In this document: positions 35,097 through 43,304 of the stretch, piece after piece
How the letters are laid out: every line of letters begins with the position of its first letter
Numbering within the stretch: the stretch's first letter is position 1
The notes under the pieces: generated by a model
The model's input: the letters and a program-made list of their open reading frames with translations, nothing else
What the model was told of the DNA's origin: nothing
The model's database searches: none
Made by a program: the position numbers and the translations under genes
NCBI GenBank assembly: GCA_039028975.1
Contig: JBCCHB010000086.1
Span: 1-64,000, forward strand
Direction of reading: 5' to 3'
Length of the DNA: 64,000 nucleotides
Source: JAHBNG01 sp039028975
Lineage (GTDB): Bacteria > Chloroflexota > Anaerolineae > Caldilineales > Caldilineaceae

Positions 35097-35175
35097 GATT
35101 ACAATGAGTTTAAGTCAGCCTTGATGATTTTGTCAACTGATGTAAATTTGCTGCTATATAGCCCACTCATCAGCT

Positions 35176-36201
35176 CTATCCATTCCTGAACTGCCGCTTC
35201 CACGGTATATGCAATCGCTCTGCTGCCTCAGTCTTGGCACGCTCCCCACGTCGGTCATATCCTGCCGTCGTGTTGGCACTGGAATGCCCCATCAGCTTTT
35301 GCACCGTCGATAAGTCAACGCCAGCATCTAGCAAGTCACCTGCATAAGTTCTTCTCATGTCATGGGGTGAGAAGTCGCTGATACCTACCTGTTCAGCCCG
35401 TGCCGTCAGAATGTCATAGATGGATTGCTCAACCAGCCTCGAATCCTGAATATGCCCACCACGGCGCACAGGCTGGAATAGTGGCCCTGGCTCTCTACCT
35501 CGGACATGCAACCAGTCATTCAGTGTATCAACAGCACCACGGGCCTTGAGGGGAACGGTACGTGTCTTGTTATGCTTGCCACGAATGGCGAACGTACCTG
35601 TCTCAGCGTTGTAGTCCTCAACCTGTAGGCTGGCGAGTTCAGCCCGTCTCAGGCCAGCAGCGTAAGCCAGAGATATGAGCGCAGCGTCACGGATGGCGAC
35701 CGCACGAACGGTGTCGTCACCATCCTTGTCATCAGCACAGACCTTCATCAACGCTGCCATTTCAGCATCTGTGACACTACGGCCAGCAGCTTGTTCAGGC
35801 TTATCCACAGGCAGGGGCTTGAAATCAACAGCACGCTGATAGTCATCAGCACTCACGTACCCCAGACGCCAGCATTCCTTGAGAACACCCCTGAGTGCAG
35901 CCAACATCTTATTACATGTGTTTGCGCTCCATCGGTCGCTGTCAAGCAGTGCCGCCCGTATCGCTGCCGTGTGTTGGTAACGAAGTTGAGGCCAGGGAAA
36001 CGTTTAGTGGTCGGCGTTGGGTATGATTAGGTTGGCGATGTCATCCAGAGCATTCCGCATTGTACGCCGACTACCCTCAGATAGGTAGGCCAGATAAACA
36101 AGTGCAGGGTGCTGATCGGCTGGAATAACGCCGACAGTGACCAACTCAAGGGATTCACTCTCGGTAACACTCGTTTGTATGGGTTCAATTGTGTTAATCA
36201 T
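35176..36201 (-). pseudogene. Tyrosine recombinase/integrase interrupted by one in-frame TAA
   Basis: The 342-codon frame is continuous from ATG 36201 to 35176, except for TAA at 36006-36004 after NLIIPNADH. The N-terminal piece has the core-binding-domain start HPALVYLAYLSEGSRRTMRN. The part after the stop continues TFPWPQLRYQHTAAIRAALL without a frame change. The catalytic domain is intact: AGLRRAEL (Arg), KHNKTR (Lys), HDMRRTY (His-x-x-Arg), MGHSSANTTAGYDRR (His and Tyr). Initiation at ATG 35907 would give a 243-residue protein without the core-binding domain. Full activity would require readthrough or repair of one base. It is the likely source of the island's integration at tRNA-Arg. Confidence 0.88.
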
Positions 36202-36343
36202 GAATACTCATTTCAAATTTTAATCTTTTTGAACTTTATTCTCATAGACTATTTTACACTACAAACAGTTAAAATTTAAACCGCGGATGATCATTTTGTG
36301 GAATTATGGAAGACTCAAAACGATTGCAAGATTGAATATACGC

Positions 36344-36388
36344 AAAAAGGCACTGTTTTGACAAGTCGTTGTCATAACAGCGCCTTTT
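36344..36388. terminator. Bidirectional intrinsic terminator
   Basis: AAAAGGC-A-CTGTT-T-TGACAA pairs almost perfectly with TTGTCA-T-AACAG-C-GCCTTTT around a GTCG loop. The A and T flanks allow termination on both strands. It lies between the recombinase pseudogene and the 114-residue gene, whose minus-strand transcript it would end. Confidence 0.8.
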
Positions 36389-36469
36389 CACTGCCTTAAG
36401 GCAAATTTCATTAATTCGCATTTGCATTAATTAACTGGTTACGGTTCGTTCATTTTCCGCCTCTTTTCT

Positions 36470-36814
36470 TTATGCGCCTATCAGTAGAATTTGAATTAAT
36501 GAAATTGCCAATCCCAGGCTCAAGGAAACCAAAGCAATCACAAATACTGTGAGAGACATGCTTTGAGTATGCAAATACATTCGCAACTCCTTAATTTCAA
36601 TTCCTGCTCCAAACTCTTGCACGTTTAAGTCAACTTTTGGCAATGCTCTATGCGCCTTTGAAGAGAGCATTTGGCTAGAAAGCTCATCTACAGTAATCGA
36701 TGCTTCTGAAGAATCTGCTAAACTAGCCCCAATGTCAACTCGATTGAGTGCCTGATTGACTTCATTGTTTAACAGTTGATTGGATAATTCGTTCAAGGTC
36801 ACAGAGGATGTCAT
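36470..36814 (-). CDS. Hypothetical tail-anchored protein with an internal duplication
   Basis: A 114-residue protein starting seven bases after AGGAGCC, which supports a real gene. Residues 7-28 (LNELSNQLLNNEVNQALNRV...) and 42-63 (VDELSSQMLSSKAHRALPKV...) are two copies of one motif 35 residues apart. The C-terminus is a single membrane segment (LTVFVIALVSLSLGLAISLI). I do not recognise the family. It lies in the island and is followed by an intrinsic terminator. Confidence 0.65.
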   Translation of the reverse strand: MTSSVTLNELSNQLLNNEVNQALNRVDIGASLADSSEASITVDELSSQMLSSKAHRALPKVDLNVQEFGAGIEIKELRMYLHTQSMSLTVFVIALVSLSLGLAISLIQILLIGA

Positions 36815-37333
36815 TTAAAGGCTCCTATCGTCCAGGATAGCCTTCATGAATCCGTCATACTTTTAGAATAGGAATGCTAAGGATTAATGCGCCAGGAACC
36901 GCTCTATCACCTTCTTTTCCTCTAGTAGATGCAAAGCCTTGTGAGTTTCTACAATTACTAGACTCACGAATTACTTCCTTGCTTAGCACAACTTGGCGAC
37001 GAAAATAAATGGCAAGACAGCGTGTGGGTTCAAAATATCCTTTATCGGGCTTTGGCTCCCATAACGGTAGAGCCACATTGTTGTCCCACTCCTAACTATC
37101 AATACTTACATTCAGCAGCGACCTCTCAATCAGGCCACCACATTCTATTCTGCTGGTATGGTTTTACCTACTATGAATTATACCGCGGTTTTCACACTGA
37201 GTAGAGTATAGATGCGAGAATCTCACCATAAGCAGGCTCCTATTTTTTGTTAATACTTGGTGGTCCATGAATTATTGTAAGCAGTTATCATCTTAAAGAC
37301 TTCGATGGATTGGAACTACTGGGCTCACACGTA
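36815..37333. other. Island segment without a supported gene
   Basis: About 520 AT-rich bases. A 73-codon minus-strand frame at 36855-37076 and a 60-codon + frame at 37022-37204 overlap each other, have no recognisable product and no convincing ribosome site. They may be remnants. Confidence 0.5.
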
Positions 37334-37570
37334 TTACCACACAAACTGCAAGCGGGTTTCTCTGATTTCAGTCTCGTTTTCAGATGCTGCCACTTTCTCC
37401 TTTATATAAAGATCAGCATCAGGGTTCTCACTTACCTTGATACCGATCAATCCGAACTGTAACGCCCTACGCACGCTTTCCCGAATTGAAATCCCATGCT
37501 CCTCAGCATATTTTTTCAACTCGTCATAAATCTCGGATGGAAGCGACAGCGTATATCGCTGATTTCCCAT
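37334..37570 (-). CDS. Ribbon-helix-helix (CopG-like) protein
   Basis: A 78-residue protein. The N-terminal RYTLSLPSEIYDELKKYAEE followed by GISIRESVRRALQFGLIG is the beta-strand, helix, helix pattern of RHH DNA-binding proteins, which act as dimeric repressors or antitoxins. A charged C-terminal tail follows. AAGGAAA precedes the ATG, and TATAAT lies just upstream of it. No toxin gene is adjacent on the same strand, so a regulator of island genes is as likely as an antitoxin. Confidence 0.8.
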   Translation of the reverse strand: MGNQRYTLSLPSEIYDELKKYAEEHGISIRESVRRALQFGLIGIKVSENPDADLYIKEKVAASENETEIRETRLQFVW

Positions 37571-37786
37571 GACTTAATTTCCTTATTATATCAATAGTAG
37601 GCATCAATCAGCATCAATTCGACATCATTGTAGCACCATTTTGGTGTCTCTGTCAAGACCCAATTTCATTTTGGAAAGAAGTGATGTAGCCTCCACGACC
37701 GTCTTTCACCTCCTGACCGCCAATTCCCAACCACCAAAATCTGATACCCTGGCTCTACACCCATATACCCAAAAGGAGCCTCACTT

Positions 37787-38107
37787 ATGACCCAAGCTGG
37801 TGATCCTTCCTCCGATCCTGTTACCAGACAACTCAAAGAACTCACTGACAAAGTTGCCGACGCTCACCGGATGATGAGCGAGATTTATGATCGGATTGCA
37901 GGTGGCATCTATATCTATGGATTGTACGATCCCCGTGATGATCTTCATATTGCCTACATAGGGCGTGCTGTCAACCCAGAGGAACGATACCGTAAACATC
38001 GCCAGGGGTCGAGTGGCACGTCAGACACTCTCCTAGCATGGTTCGCTGTACTTGAGCATAAGTATCTTGTGGCAGAGTTGAAGACAATCAAGCGGGTGGA
38101 AACCTAA
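37787..38107 (+). CDS. GIY-YIG nuclease-like protein, C-terminally short
   Basis: A 106-residue protein starting nine bases after AAAGGAG. IYIYGLYDPR and HIAYIGRAVNPEERYRKHRQ give the GIY and YIG strands and the catalytic-side Arg and His of a GIY-YIG domain. The protein ends at LKTIKRVET, before the helix that carries the metal-binding glutamate in this family. It is therefore truncated or degenerate, perhaps retaining binding only. It is the last island gene before the right tRNA copy. Confidence 0.72.
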   Translation: MTQAGDPSSDPVTRQLKELTDKVADAHRMMSEIYDRIAGGIYIYGLYDPRDDLHIAYIGRAVNPEERYRKHRQGSSGTSDTLLAWFAVLEHKYLVAELKTIKRVET

Positions 38108-38234
38108 GAAGAACCCTATCTTGTTGAGGTTCAGGGGATTTGAGGGTCGCCTAAGCAGAGCCTCACAGCTTTGCTTGTATTGGTACCAGCTACCATTTTG
38201 ATACTCCGAATCCGTTATCGTGTAAAAAGTGAAT

Positions 38235-38266
38235 AAAAAGAACCGTGCCGATTGACACGGGTTCTT
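38235..38266 (-). terminator. Intrinsic terminator downstream of the right tRNA-Arg
   Basis: On the minus strand AAGAACCCGTG pairs with CACGGTTCTT (one bulged base) and is followed by TTTTATTC. It lies about 40 bases after the 3' end of the right tRNA copy, inside the island. Confidence 0.7.
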
Positions 38267-38307
38267 GTAGCCTCAGACTGAAAAAGGGTTGATAGCTTGT
38301 TGTGCAG

Positions 38308-38380
38308 CGCCCCCTCCAGGATTCGAACCTGGGACTCATGGTTTAGGAAACCATAGCTCTATCCCCTGAGCTAAGGGGGC
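38308..38380 (-). tRNA. tRNA-Arg(CCT), right copy
   Basis: It is base-for-base identical to the left copy at 30150-30222 and lies in the same orientation. Its 5' flank is chromosomal and its 3' flank is island DNA with an intrinsic terminator. It has a complete cloverleaf with anticodon CCT. Confidence 0.96.
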
Positions 38381-38505
38381 TGATATGTTCGCTCATCAGA
38401 CGAAAGTGTGGAGGTTGACAGTTTCGCCTATTCGGGCGGAGTGGATTGCACACTTTGCTTAGATGAGCCAATATGTTCAGTGACGTAGCCAAAAGAACAA
38501 AGATT

Positions 38506-38534
38506 AAAATAGCACATCACTATTGAATCGTCAA
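38506..38534 (-). promoter_or_regulatory. Predicted promoter for the right tRNA-Arg
   Basis: On the minus strand TTGACG (38534-38529) and TATTTT (38511-38506) are 17 bp apart. An imperfect inverted repeat (GCTCATC..AAAGTGTG arms, 38384-38485) lies between it and the tRNA. Confidence 0.4.
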
Positions 38535-38564
38535 GGTACTTGCGTTACGGTCAACAAACAAAAG

Positions 38565-39572
38565 CTAGATCCCTGTCAGCGTTAGCTCCTCTGCTAAGTG
38601 GCAGGCGACAAGGTGCTTTGGCTGAACTTCAACCAATTCTGGAACAGCTTGATGACAGATCTCTTTGGCATAACGACAGCGGGGATGAAATTTGCAGCCA
38701 GAGGGTGGATTGGCGGGGCTGGGAACGTCACCTTCAAGGACGATGCGCTGCAGCTTCTGCTCTGGGTTGGTCCGAGGGACAGCAGAGAGAAGCGCCTCGG
38801 TATACGGATGGAGGGGCTGACCGTAGAGTGACTCTACTTCCGCCACTTCCACAATGTCTCCCAGATACATAACGGCGACTCGATCGCTGATGTGCTCGAC
38901 AATCGAGAGGTCGTGTGCGATGAAGAGATAAGTCAGCCCATGTTCGCTCTGCAAGTCCTCCATCAGGTTAATCACCTGAGCCTGAATCGACACGTCCAGG
39001 GCCGAGACTGGCTCGTCAGCCACGATTAACCTGGGTTGCAGAGCCAATGCCCGAGCGATCCCGATGCGCTGACGCTGGCCACCGCTAAATGCGTACGGGT
39101 ACCGGTTCATGTGCTGAACCTTGAGGCCAACGGCTTCCAACAGTTCGCGTACTCGGTTCCGCCGCTCCTCTGCATGGGTCATGCCATGAATGATCAGCGG
39201 TTCGCTAATGATGTCGAGCACGGTCATGCGTGGGTTAAGAGACGAGAAGGGGTCCTGGAAGATGATCTGCATCTCCCGGCGGAATTCCTTCATCTGCGTT
39301 GGCGGAATCGAGGCAATATCAGTCATCTGCTCCTGGTGGCGAAAGAGAATTTGGCCCTCAGTTGGATCGATGGCTCGTAGGATCAGCCGTCCGGTTGTGG
39401 TCTTCCCGCAGCCCGACTCGCCGACTAGCCCCAGAGTTTCGCCTTCGTAAAGTTGAAAGCTGACACCATCCACAGCCCTGACATGCCCAACGGTGCGCCG
39501 TAATAGCCCCTTCTGGATGGGAAAATGCTTTTTTAGATTGTGAACATCAAGCAGAAGTTGTTTGTCTTTCAT
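38565..39572 (-). CDS. oppF: Oligopeptide/dipeptide-type ABC transporter ATPase (OppF/DppF)
   Basis: A 335-residue ABC ATPase. Walker A is GESGCGKTTTGR, the signature is SGGQRQR, and Walker B is LIVADEPVSALD. The C-terminal OppF-type extension has GCKFHPRCRYAKEIC with its Cys pattern, which binds an Fe-S cluster in some members. It is the last gene of a five-gene importer operon on the minus strand, after the substrate-binding protein, two permeases and OppD. The symbol follows position and sequence; the true substrate may be a peptide or a sugar oligomer. Confidence 0.93.
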   Translation of the reverse strand: MKDKQLLLDVHNLKKHFPIQKGLLRRTVGHVRAVDGVSFQLYEGETLGLVGESGCGKTTTGRLILRAIDPTEGQILFRHQEQMTDIASIPPTQMKEFRREMQIIFQDPFSSLNPRMTVLDIISEPLIIHGMTHAEERRNRVRELLEAVGLKVQHMNRYPYAFSGGQRQRIGIARALALQPRLIVADEPVSALDVSIQAQVINLMEDLQSEHGLTYLFIAHDLSIVEHISDRVAVMYLGDIVEVAEVESLYGQPLHPYTEALLSAVPRTNPEQKLQRIVLEGDVPSPANPPSGCKFHPRCRYAKEICHQAVPELVEVQPKHLVACHLAEELTLTGI

Positions 39573-39621
39573 AACTCATTTAAAAACAGAGACCCTCAAT
39601 AGCACCAAAGTTGAACAAATT

Positions 39622-39662
39622 GACCCTGGACCAACCGACCCTGGACTAAACGACCCTGGACC
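39622..39662. repeat. 15-bp tandem repeat (GACCCTGGAC core), three copies
   Basis: GACCCTGGAC recurs at 39622, 39637 and 39652, exactly 15 bp apart, in the oppD-oppF gap. GGACCAACCGACCCTGG also occurs inverted and without change at 45600-45616 (family E). Confidence 0.85.
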
Positions 39663-39666
39663 TCTT

Positions 39667-40680
39667 CTAATAAAGCGTGCAGCGTACCCAATGTCCTGGT
39701 TCTACCTCAATCAGCGACAGCTCACTTTGGCACTCGGCGCTCTTGGCGGCTGGACATCTTGGATAGAAGGCACATCCTTGAGGGATGGAAAAGGGATCGG
39801 GAACGCTCCCCGGAATGGGTGTTAAGCGCCGAGTGCCACGGCTACCCAATTCGGGGATGGAACGCATCAAGCCTACCGTGTATGGATGGAGGGGCTGATT
39901 AAAGATGGTGTTCACATCGGCCCGCTCGACAATCTTTCCCATATACATGACGGCCACGTCATCTGCCATCTCTGCAATGACGCCCAGATCGTGGGTGATG
40001 ATCAGAATCGCCATGCCGATATCCACCTGGAGCGATTTCATCAGCTCTAGAATCTGGGCTTGAATGGTGACATCCAAGGCTGTGGTCGGTTCATCGGCGA
40101 TGAGTAGCCTAGGGTTACAGGAGAGAGCCATGGCGATCATGGCCCGCTGCCTCATCCCGCCAGAAAACTGATGAGGATACTCATTAAAGCGCTGTTCTGG
40201 GCTAGAGATGCCCACTTGGTCCAGCAGGTGAAGGGTGCGCTCCTTGGCCTCTTTGGCATTGACCTGCTGATGAAGGGCCACAGTCTCAGCAACTTGGGCA
40301 CCGACGGTATGAACAGGCGAAAGTGAGGTCAGCGGCTCCTGAAAGATCATGGCAATCTCGTTGCCGCGGATGGAGCGGATCACCGTGCCGTCTGGATTGA
40401 CGTTGACCATGTTGACCAGTACGTCATCTTCACTGTAAGCAAGGCTTCCTCGATGAAAAAGTATTTCGCCATCCACAATTCGGCTCGCCTTGGGAGGTAA
40501 AAGCCGTAGAATCGAGTGAGCAGTCACGCTCTTGCCACAGCCAGACTCTCCAACCAGTCCTAGGGTCTTACCCGGCTGGATCTGAAGAGAAACGCCATCA
40601 ACGGCCCGAACGGTTCCATCGAATGTATCGAAATAGGTTTTCAGATTATTGATTTCGAGCAGAGGCTGGCTGGTTGACAT
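39667..40680 (-). CDS. oppD: Oligopeptide/dipeptide-type ABC transporter ATPase (OppD/DppD)
   Basis: A 337-residue ABC ATPase. Walker A is GESGCGKSVTAHS, the signature is SGGMRQR, Walker B is LLIADEPTTALD, and the C-terminal extension is GCAFYPRCPAA. It pairs with OppF to energise the importer. It is separated from oppC by 364 bases holding a copy of repeat family C and one of family F, an unusually large gap within an opp operon. Confidence 0.93.
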   Translation of the reverse strand: MSTSQPLLEINNLKTYFDTFDGTVRAVDGVSLQIQPGKTLGLVGESGCGKSVTAHSILRLLPPKASRIVDGEILFHRGSLAYSEDDVLVNMVNVNPDGTVIRSIRGNEIAMIFQEPLTSLSPVHTVGAQVAETVALHQQVNAKEAKERTLHLLDQVGISSPEQRFNEYPHQFSGGMRQRAMIAMALSCNPRLLIADEPTTALDVTIQAQILELMKSLQVDIGMAILIITHDLGVIAEMADDVAVMYMGKIVERADVNTIFNQPLHPYTVGLMRSIPELGSRGTRRLTPIPGSVPDPFSIPQGCAFYPRCPAAKSAECQSELSLIEVEPGHWVRCTLY

Positions 40681-40771
40681 ATCAGTTGATTGAGGTGAAT
40701 ATACTTTGCAAGATTACAGTGAGTAACGATAACGCAGAAATTCATTGACGCTCTACCGACTAGCGGGAGCG

Positions 40772-40957
40772 CCCAGAGATTCACGGAGACCACCTTCTCT
40801 CTTTGAAGCTTTCTCTGAGTTACGAATTGGTACAAACTGCACCATTCGCGAAGATGTTGGCACGTGTCACCGATTACTGACCTACCGTTTACCGTTTACT
40901 TGCAACCGAAGGTTGCGCTGTGAATCTCTGTGCCTTCTCTGAGGGACTCCGTGTTAA
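40772..40957. repeat. Dispersed repeat family C, copy 1 (about 186 bp)
   Basis: It begins CCCAGAGATTCACGGAG and ends near CTCTGTGCCTTCTCTGAG; the ends are imperfect inverted repeats. The core is nearly identical to 58861-59042, including GAATTGGTACAA, CACCATTCGCGAAGATG and a perfect hairpin GCAACC-GAA-GGTTGC (40902-40916). It lies in the oppC-oppD gap (40681-41044). Confidence 0.9.
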
Positions 40958-40987
40958 GCACTTAGGAATCGGAATTAAATAACTTGT

Positions 40988-41032
40988 GCATAAGATCTCT
41001 CAATCCTTCGAGATGACATGCCCAACTTATTT
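40988..41032. repeat. Dispersed repeat family F, copy 1
   Basis: Read on the minus strand it contains ATAAGTTGGGCATGTCATC followed by TCGA and GAGAGATCTTA. The copy at 61997-62043 has the same sequence on the + strand with a few changes. Confidence 0.75.
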
Positions 41033-41044
41033 AATGCTCATTCC

Positions 41045-42223
41045 TTACCGAGTGTAGGGGTCAGCGGCGTCGCGCAGGCCATCACCTAGGAAGTTAAAGG
41101 CTAAAATGGCAACGACCACAAAGATGACCGGTGTAAAGACCCATGGATAAATGGCAATCGATTCAATGGTCAGGCTCTCCTTGAGCAAGACGCCCCAACT
41201 GGTTACAGGTGGTCTCAGTCCTAGTCCCAACCAGCTCAGGGCCGTTTCTGCCAGAATCATGGTGGGCATGGAGAGTGTAGAAACGACGATAATGTGGCCC
41301 AAAGAAGCTGGAATGAGGTGGTTGAAGATAACCCGCCAGTGGCTTGCCCCCATGAGGCGGGCGGCTAGCACATAATCCTCACTTCGCAGGGTTAAGACCC
41401 TACCCCGTAACTGGCGGGCCAACCAAGTCCAGCCAATCAATGACAGGATGATGCTGATCATAAAGTAGGTGCGCAACGGCGGCCAGTTGACCGGTACCGA
41501 GGCAGAGAGGGCCATCCAGAGTGGAATGGACGGAAAGGCCCGCACCAACTCGATAATCCGCTGGATCAAGTCGTCAACCCAGCCACCAAAATAGCCAGAG
41601 ACGACGCCCAATACAGTCCCCACAGCCAAACTCATAAAGACGCCAACCAGGCCGATGGTCAAGGAAACCTGGCTACCCAGCATAATGCGTGAAAACATGT
41701 CGCGTCCCTGGCGGTCAGTCCCTAGCAGATTGACCGTGCTCCCCTCCGCTTGAAAGAGATGAGTATCCAGCTCAATGAAGCCTAGCAGCGTATAGGGTGT
41801 CCCTTCTGTCCAAAAGCGGATGGGATATTTGACGCTCTCATCGACTGTATAATTACGGGTAAATGAGGCAATATCCAGCTCTGAGTCAACGCCGTAGACA
41901 AATGGGGCAAATCGCCCTTCATCGAAGAAGTGGACACGTTGGGGGGGCATATAAATGCGATCCTCAAATCGATCTCTCAAGGTATAGGGAGAAATCATGG
42001 GGGCAAAGAGTGCGCTCAGATAGAAGAGTAAGGTAATCACGCCCCCCACGAGCGCGGCTCGGTTACGGGCAAATTTGCGCCACATCAACTGGGCTTGAGA
42101 GAGGGCATACTGCTCGTCGTCTTTCTCTGCATCCTCCTCATCTAGCCCGCCTTCATTGGCGCGTACACTCTCGAGATCGCGATAGAGTTCAAATAATTCT
42201 TGGGATTTGGCAGATAGGCTCAT
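41045..42223 (-). CDS. oppC: ABC transporter permease (OppC/DppC type)
   Basis: A 392-residue inner-membrane permease. A cytoplasmic acidic N-terminus (about 50 residues) is followed by a first membrane segment (LVGGVITLLFYLSALFAPMI), a large extracytoplasmic loop of about 100 residues, and five membrane segments. The conserved permease loop is seen as YVLAARLMGASHWRVIFNHLIP. It starts ten bases after the stop of oppB. The long periplasmic loop is larger than in typical OppC proteins of about 300 residues. Confidence 0.93.
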   Translation of the reverse strand: MSLSAKSQELFELYRDLESVRANEGGLDEEDAEKDDEQYALSQAQLMWRKFARNRAALVGGVITLLFYLSALFAPMISPYTLRDRFEDRIYMPPQRVHFFDEGRFAPFVYGVDSELDIASFTRNYTVDESVKYPIRFWTEGTPYTLLGFIELDTHLFQAEGSTVNLLGTDRQGRDMFSRIMLGSQVSLTIGLVGVFMSLAVGTVLGVVSGYFGGWVDDLIQRIIELVRAFPSIPLWMALSASVPVNWPPLRTYFMISIILSLIGWTWLARQLRGRVLTLRSEDYVLAARLMGASHWRVIFNHLIPASLGHIIVVSTLSMPTMILAETALSWLGLGLRPPVTSWGVLLKESLTIESIAIYPWVFTPVIFVVVAILAFNFLGDGLRDAADPYTR

Positions 42224-42232
42224 GGTTGAGAT

Positions 42233-43216
42233 TTAATCAAAGACGATTCTGGGATCGGCCCAGGCTAGCAGAATATCCGCCAGTAGGTTTGACAACATTA
42301 ACAGGATAGTCATGAAGAGGAGAATGGTTCCGGCCAAATACATATCCTGGGTGGTCAGCGCACGAAGCAGCAAGGGACCAAGTGTCGGCAGCGCCATCAC
42401 AATCCCCACCAGAGCAGACTGGGAGATGATTTTGGGGATCTCTAAGGCCAAGACGCTAATCAACGGATTAATGGCGACCCGTACACCATACTTGTTGACG
42501 ACCGTTCGTTCCTTTAACCCCTTGGCCCGGGCGGTTGTAATGTACTGTTGCCCCATCACATCCAGCATACTGCTGCGCATAATCCGCTGGAGTTGGGCTG
42601 TGCTCGCTAGCCCTAAAATGAGTGCTGGAGGCCAGAAATGGTTCCAGTAGTCCAACAACTTCGCTGCACTTAAGGGCTGATCGGCAAATTCAGACGACTG
42701 AACCCCGGTCACATCAATGCGTAAGATTAGCGCACCCACAATCAGCCACAGCAAGGCTAATAGAAAACCGGGTAGGGACAAAGCCAAAAAGCCGAAGAAT
42801 GAGAGCAGATTATCGCTGAACGAATATTGATGGGTTGATGTGAAGATGCCTGCCGGAATGGCGTAGGAGACGGTGATAACGAGAGAAAAGACACCCAGCA
42901 AAACCGTATACCCTAGCTTCTTGCTAATGAGCGGCCAGACCGGGCTGTTCCACTCTAGAGACCAGCCAAAATCTCCCTCTGGCCATCCCTGAATCCAGCG
43001 TAGATACTGAACCCAAACAGGTTCGTCCAGCCCATAGCGTAGACGCAATAGTTCAAAGGTGCGCGCGTCCTGCCCACCGCCCGTCTCTGCGATCTCCGCC
43101 TGGAGTACAGTGAAGTAATCCCCAGGCGGCAATTGGATAATCACAAAGGTAGCAACGGATACAAGAAAAAAGAGGGGTATCATCGCCAACAGCCGGCGGA
43201 TGATGTAGTTGATCAT
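42233..43216 (-). CDS. oppB: ABC transporter permease (OppB/DppB type)
   Basis: A 327-residue permease starting MINYIIRRLLAMIPLFFLVS, typical of OppB. It has six hydrophobic segments, and the permease loop is YITTARAKGLKERTVVNKYG. It forms the membrane channel with OppC. The gap to the upstream substrate-binding gene contains short AAAAGTTGAAA repeats and TCTTCAACTCTTCAACTC, which form an inverted pair. Confidence 0.93.
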   Translation of the reverse strand: MINYIIRRLLAMIPLFFLVSVATFVIIQLPPGDYFTVLQAEIAETGGGQDARTFELLRLRYGLDEPVWVQYLRWIQGWPEGDFGWSLEWNSPVWPLISKKLGYTVLLGVFSLVITVSYAIPAGIFTSTHQYSFSDNLLSFFGFLALSLPGFLLALLWLIVGALILRIDVTGVQSSEFADQPLSAAKLLDYWNHFWPPALILGLASTAQLQRIMRSSMLDVMGQQYITTARAKGLKERTVVNKYGVRVAINPLISVLALEIPKIISQSALVGIVMALPTLGPLLLRALTTQDMYLAGTILLFMTILLMLSNLLADILLAWADPRIVFD

Positions 43217-43304
43217 TTAGGAATAGTTCCAAGGTAGAAAAGTTGAAAGGTGGAAAAGTTGAAACGAATGACGAAGCGTAACTCTTCAACTCTTCAACTC
43301 TTAT

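Larger units (their letters stand above)
30148..38382. mobile_element. tRNA-Arg(CCT)-flanked integrated island with reverse transcriptase
   Basis: Two identical 77-bp direct repeats, 30148-30224 and 38306-38382, each contain a complete tRNA-Arg(CCT) gene; their starts are 8158 bp apart. Between them are a tyrosine recombinase gene (broken), a methyltransferase-reverse transcriptase fusion, a pentapeptide-repeat membrane protein, small hypothetical proteins, a ribbon-helix-helix protein and a GIY-YIG protein. The interior is visibly more AT-rich than the flanks. tRNA genes are classic attachment sites for tyrosine recombinases, so the repeats are likely attL and attR. The recombinase stop codon suggests the element is now fixed or needs help from elsewhere. 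Confidence 0.85.

Noticed and set aside
34924..35175. Classical retron msr-msd upstream of the RT gene
   Set aside because: I find no pair of long a1/a2 inverted repeats or branching-G arrangement on the RT strand. The structured RNA predicted here runs the other way, so retron is not supported.
36855..37076. 73-codon minus-strand frame in the island
   Set aside because: No ribosome site, no recognisable motif, and it overlaps another weak frame; kept only as a note in the gap entry.
37334..38107. Toxin-antitoxin pair of the RHH and GIY-YIG genes
   Set aside because: The two genes are divergent, over 200 bases apart, and the GIY-YIG protein is truncated, so a toxin-antitoxin module is not supported.
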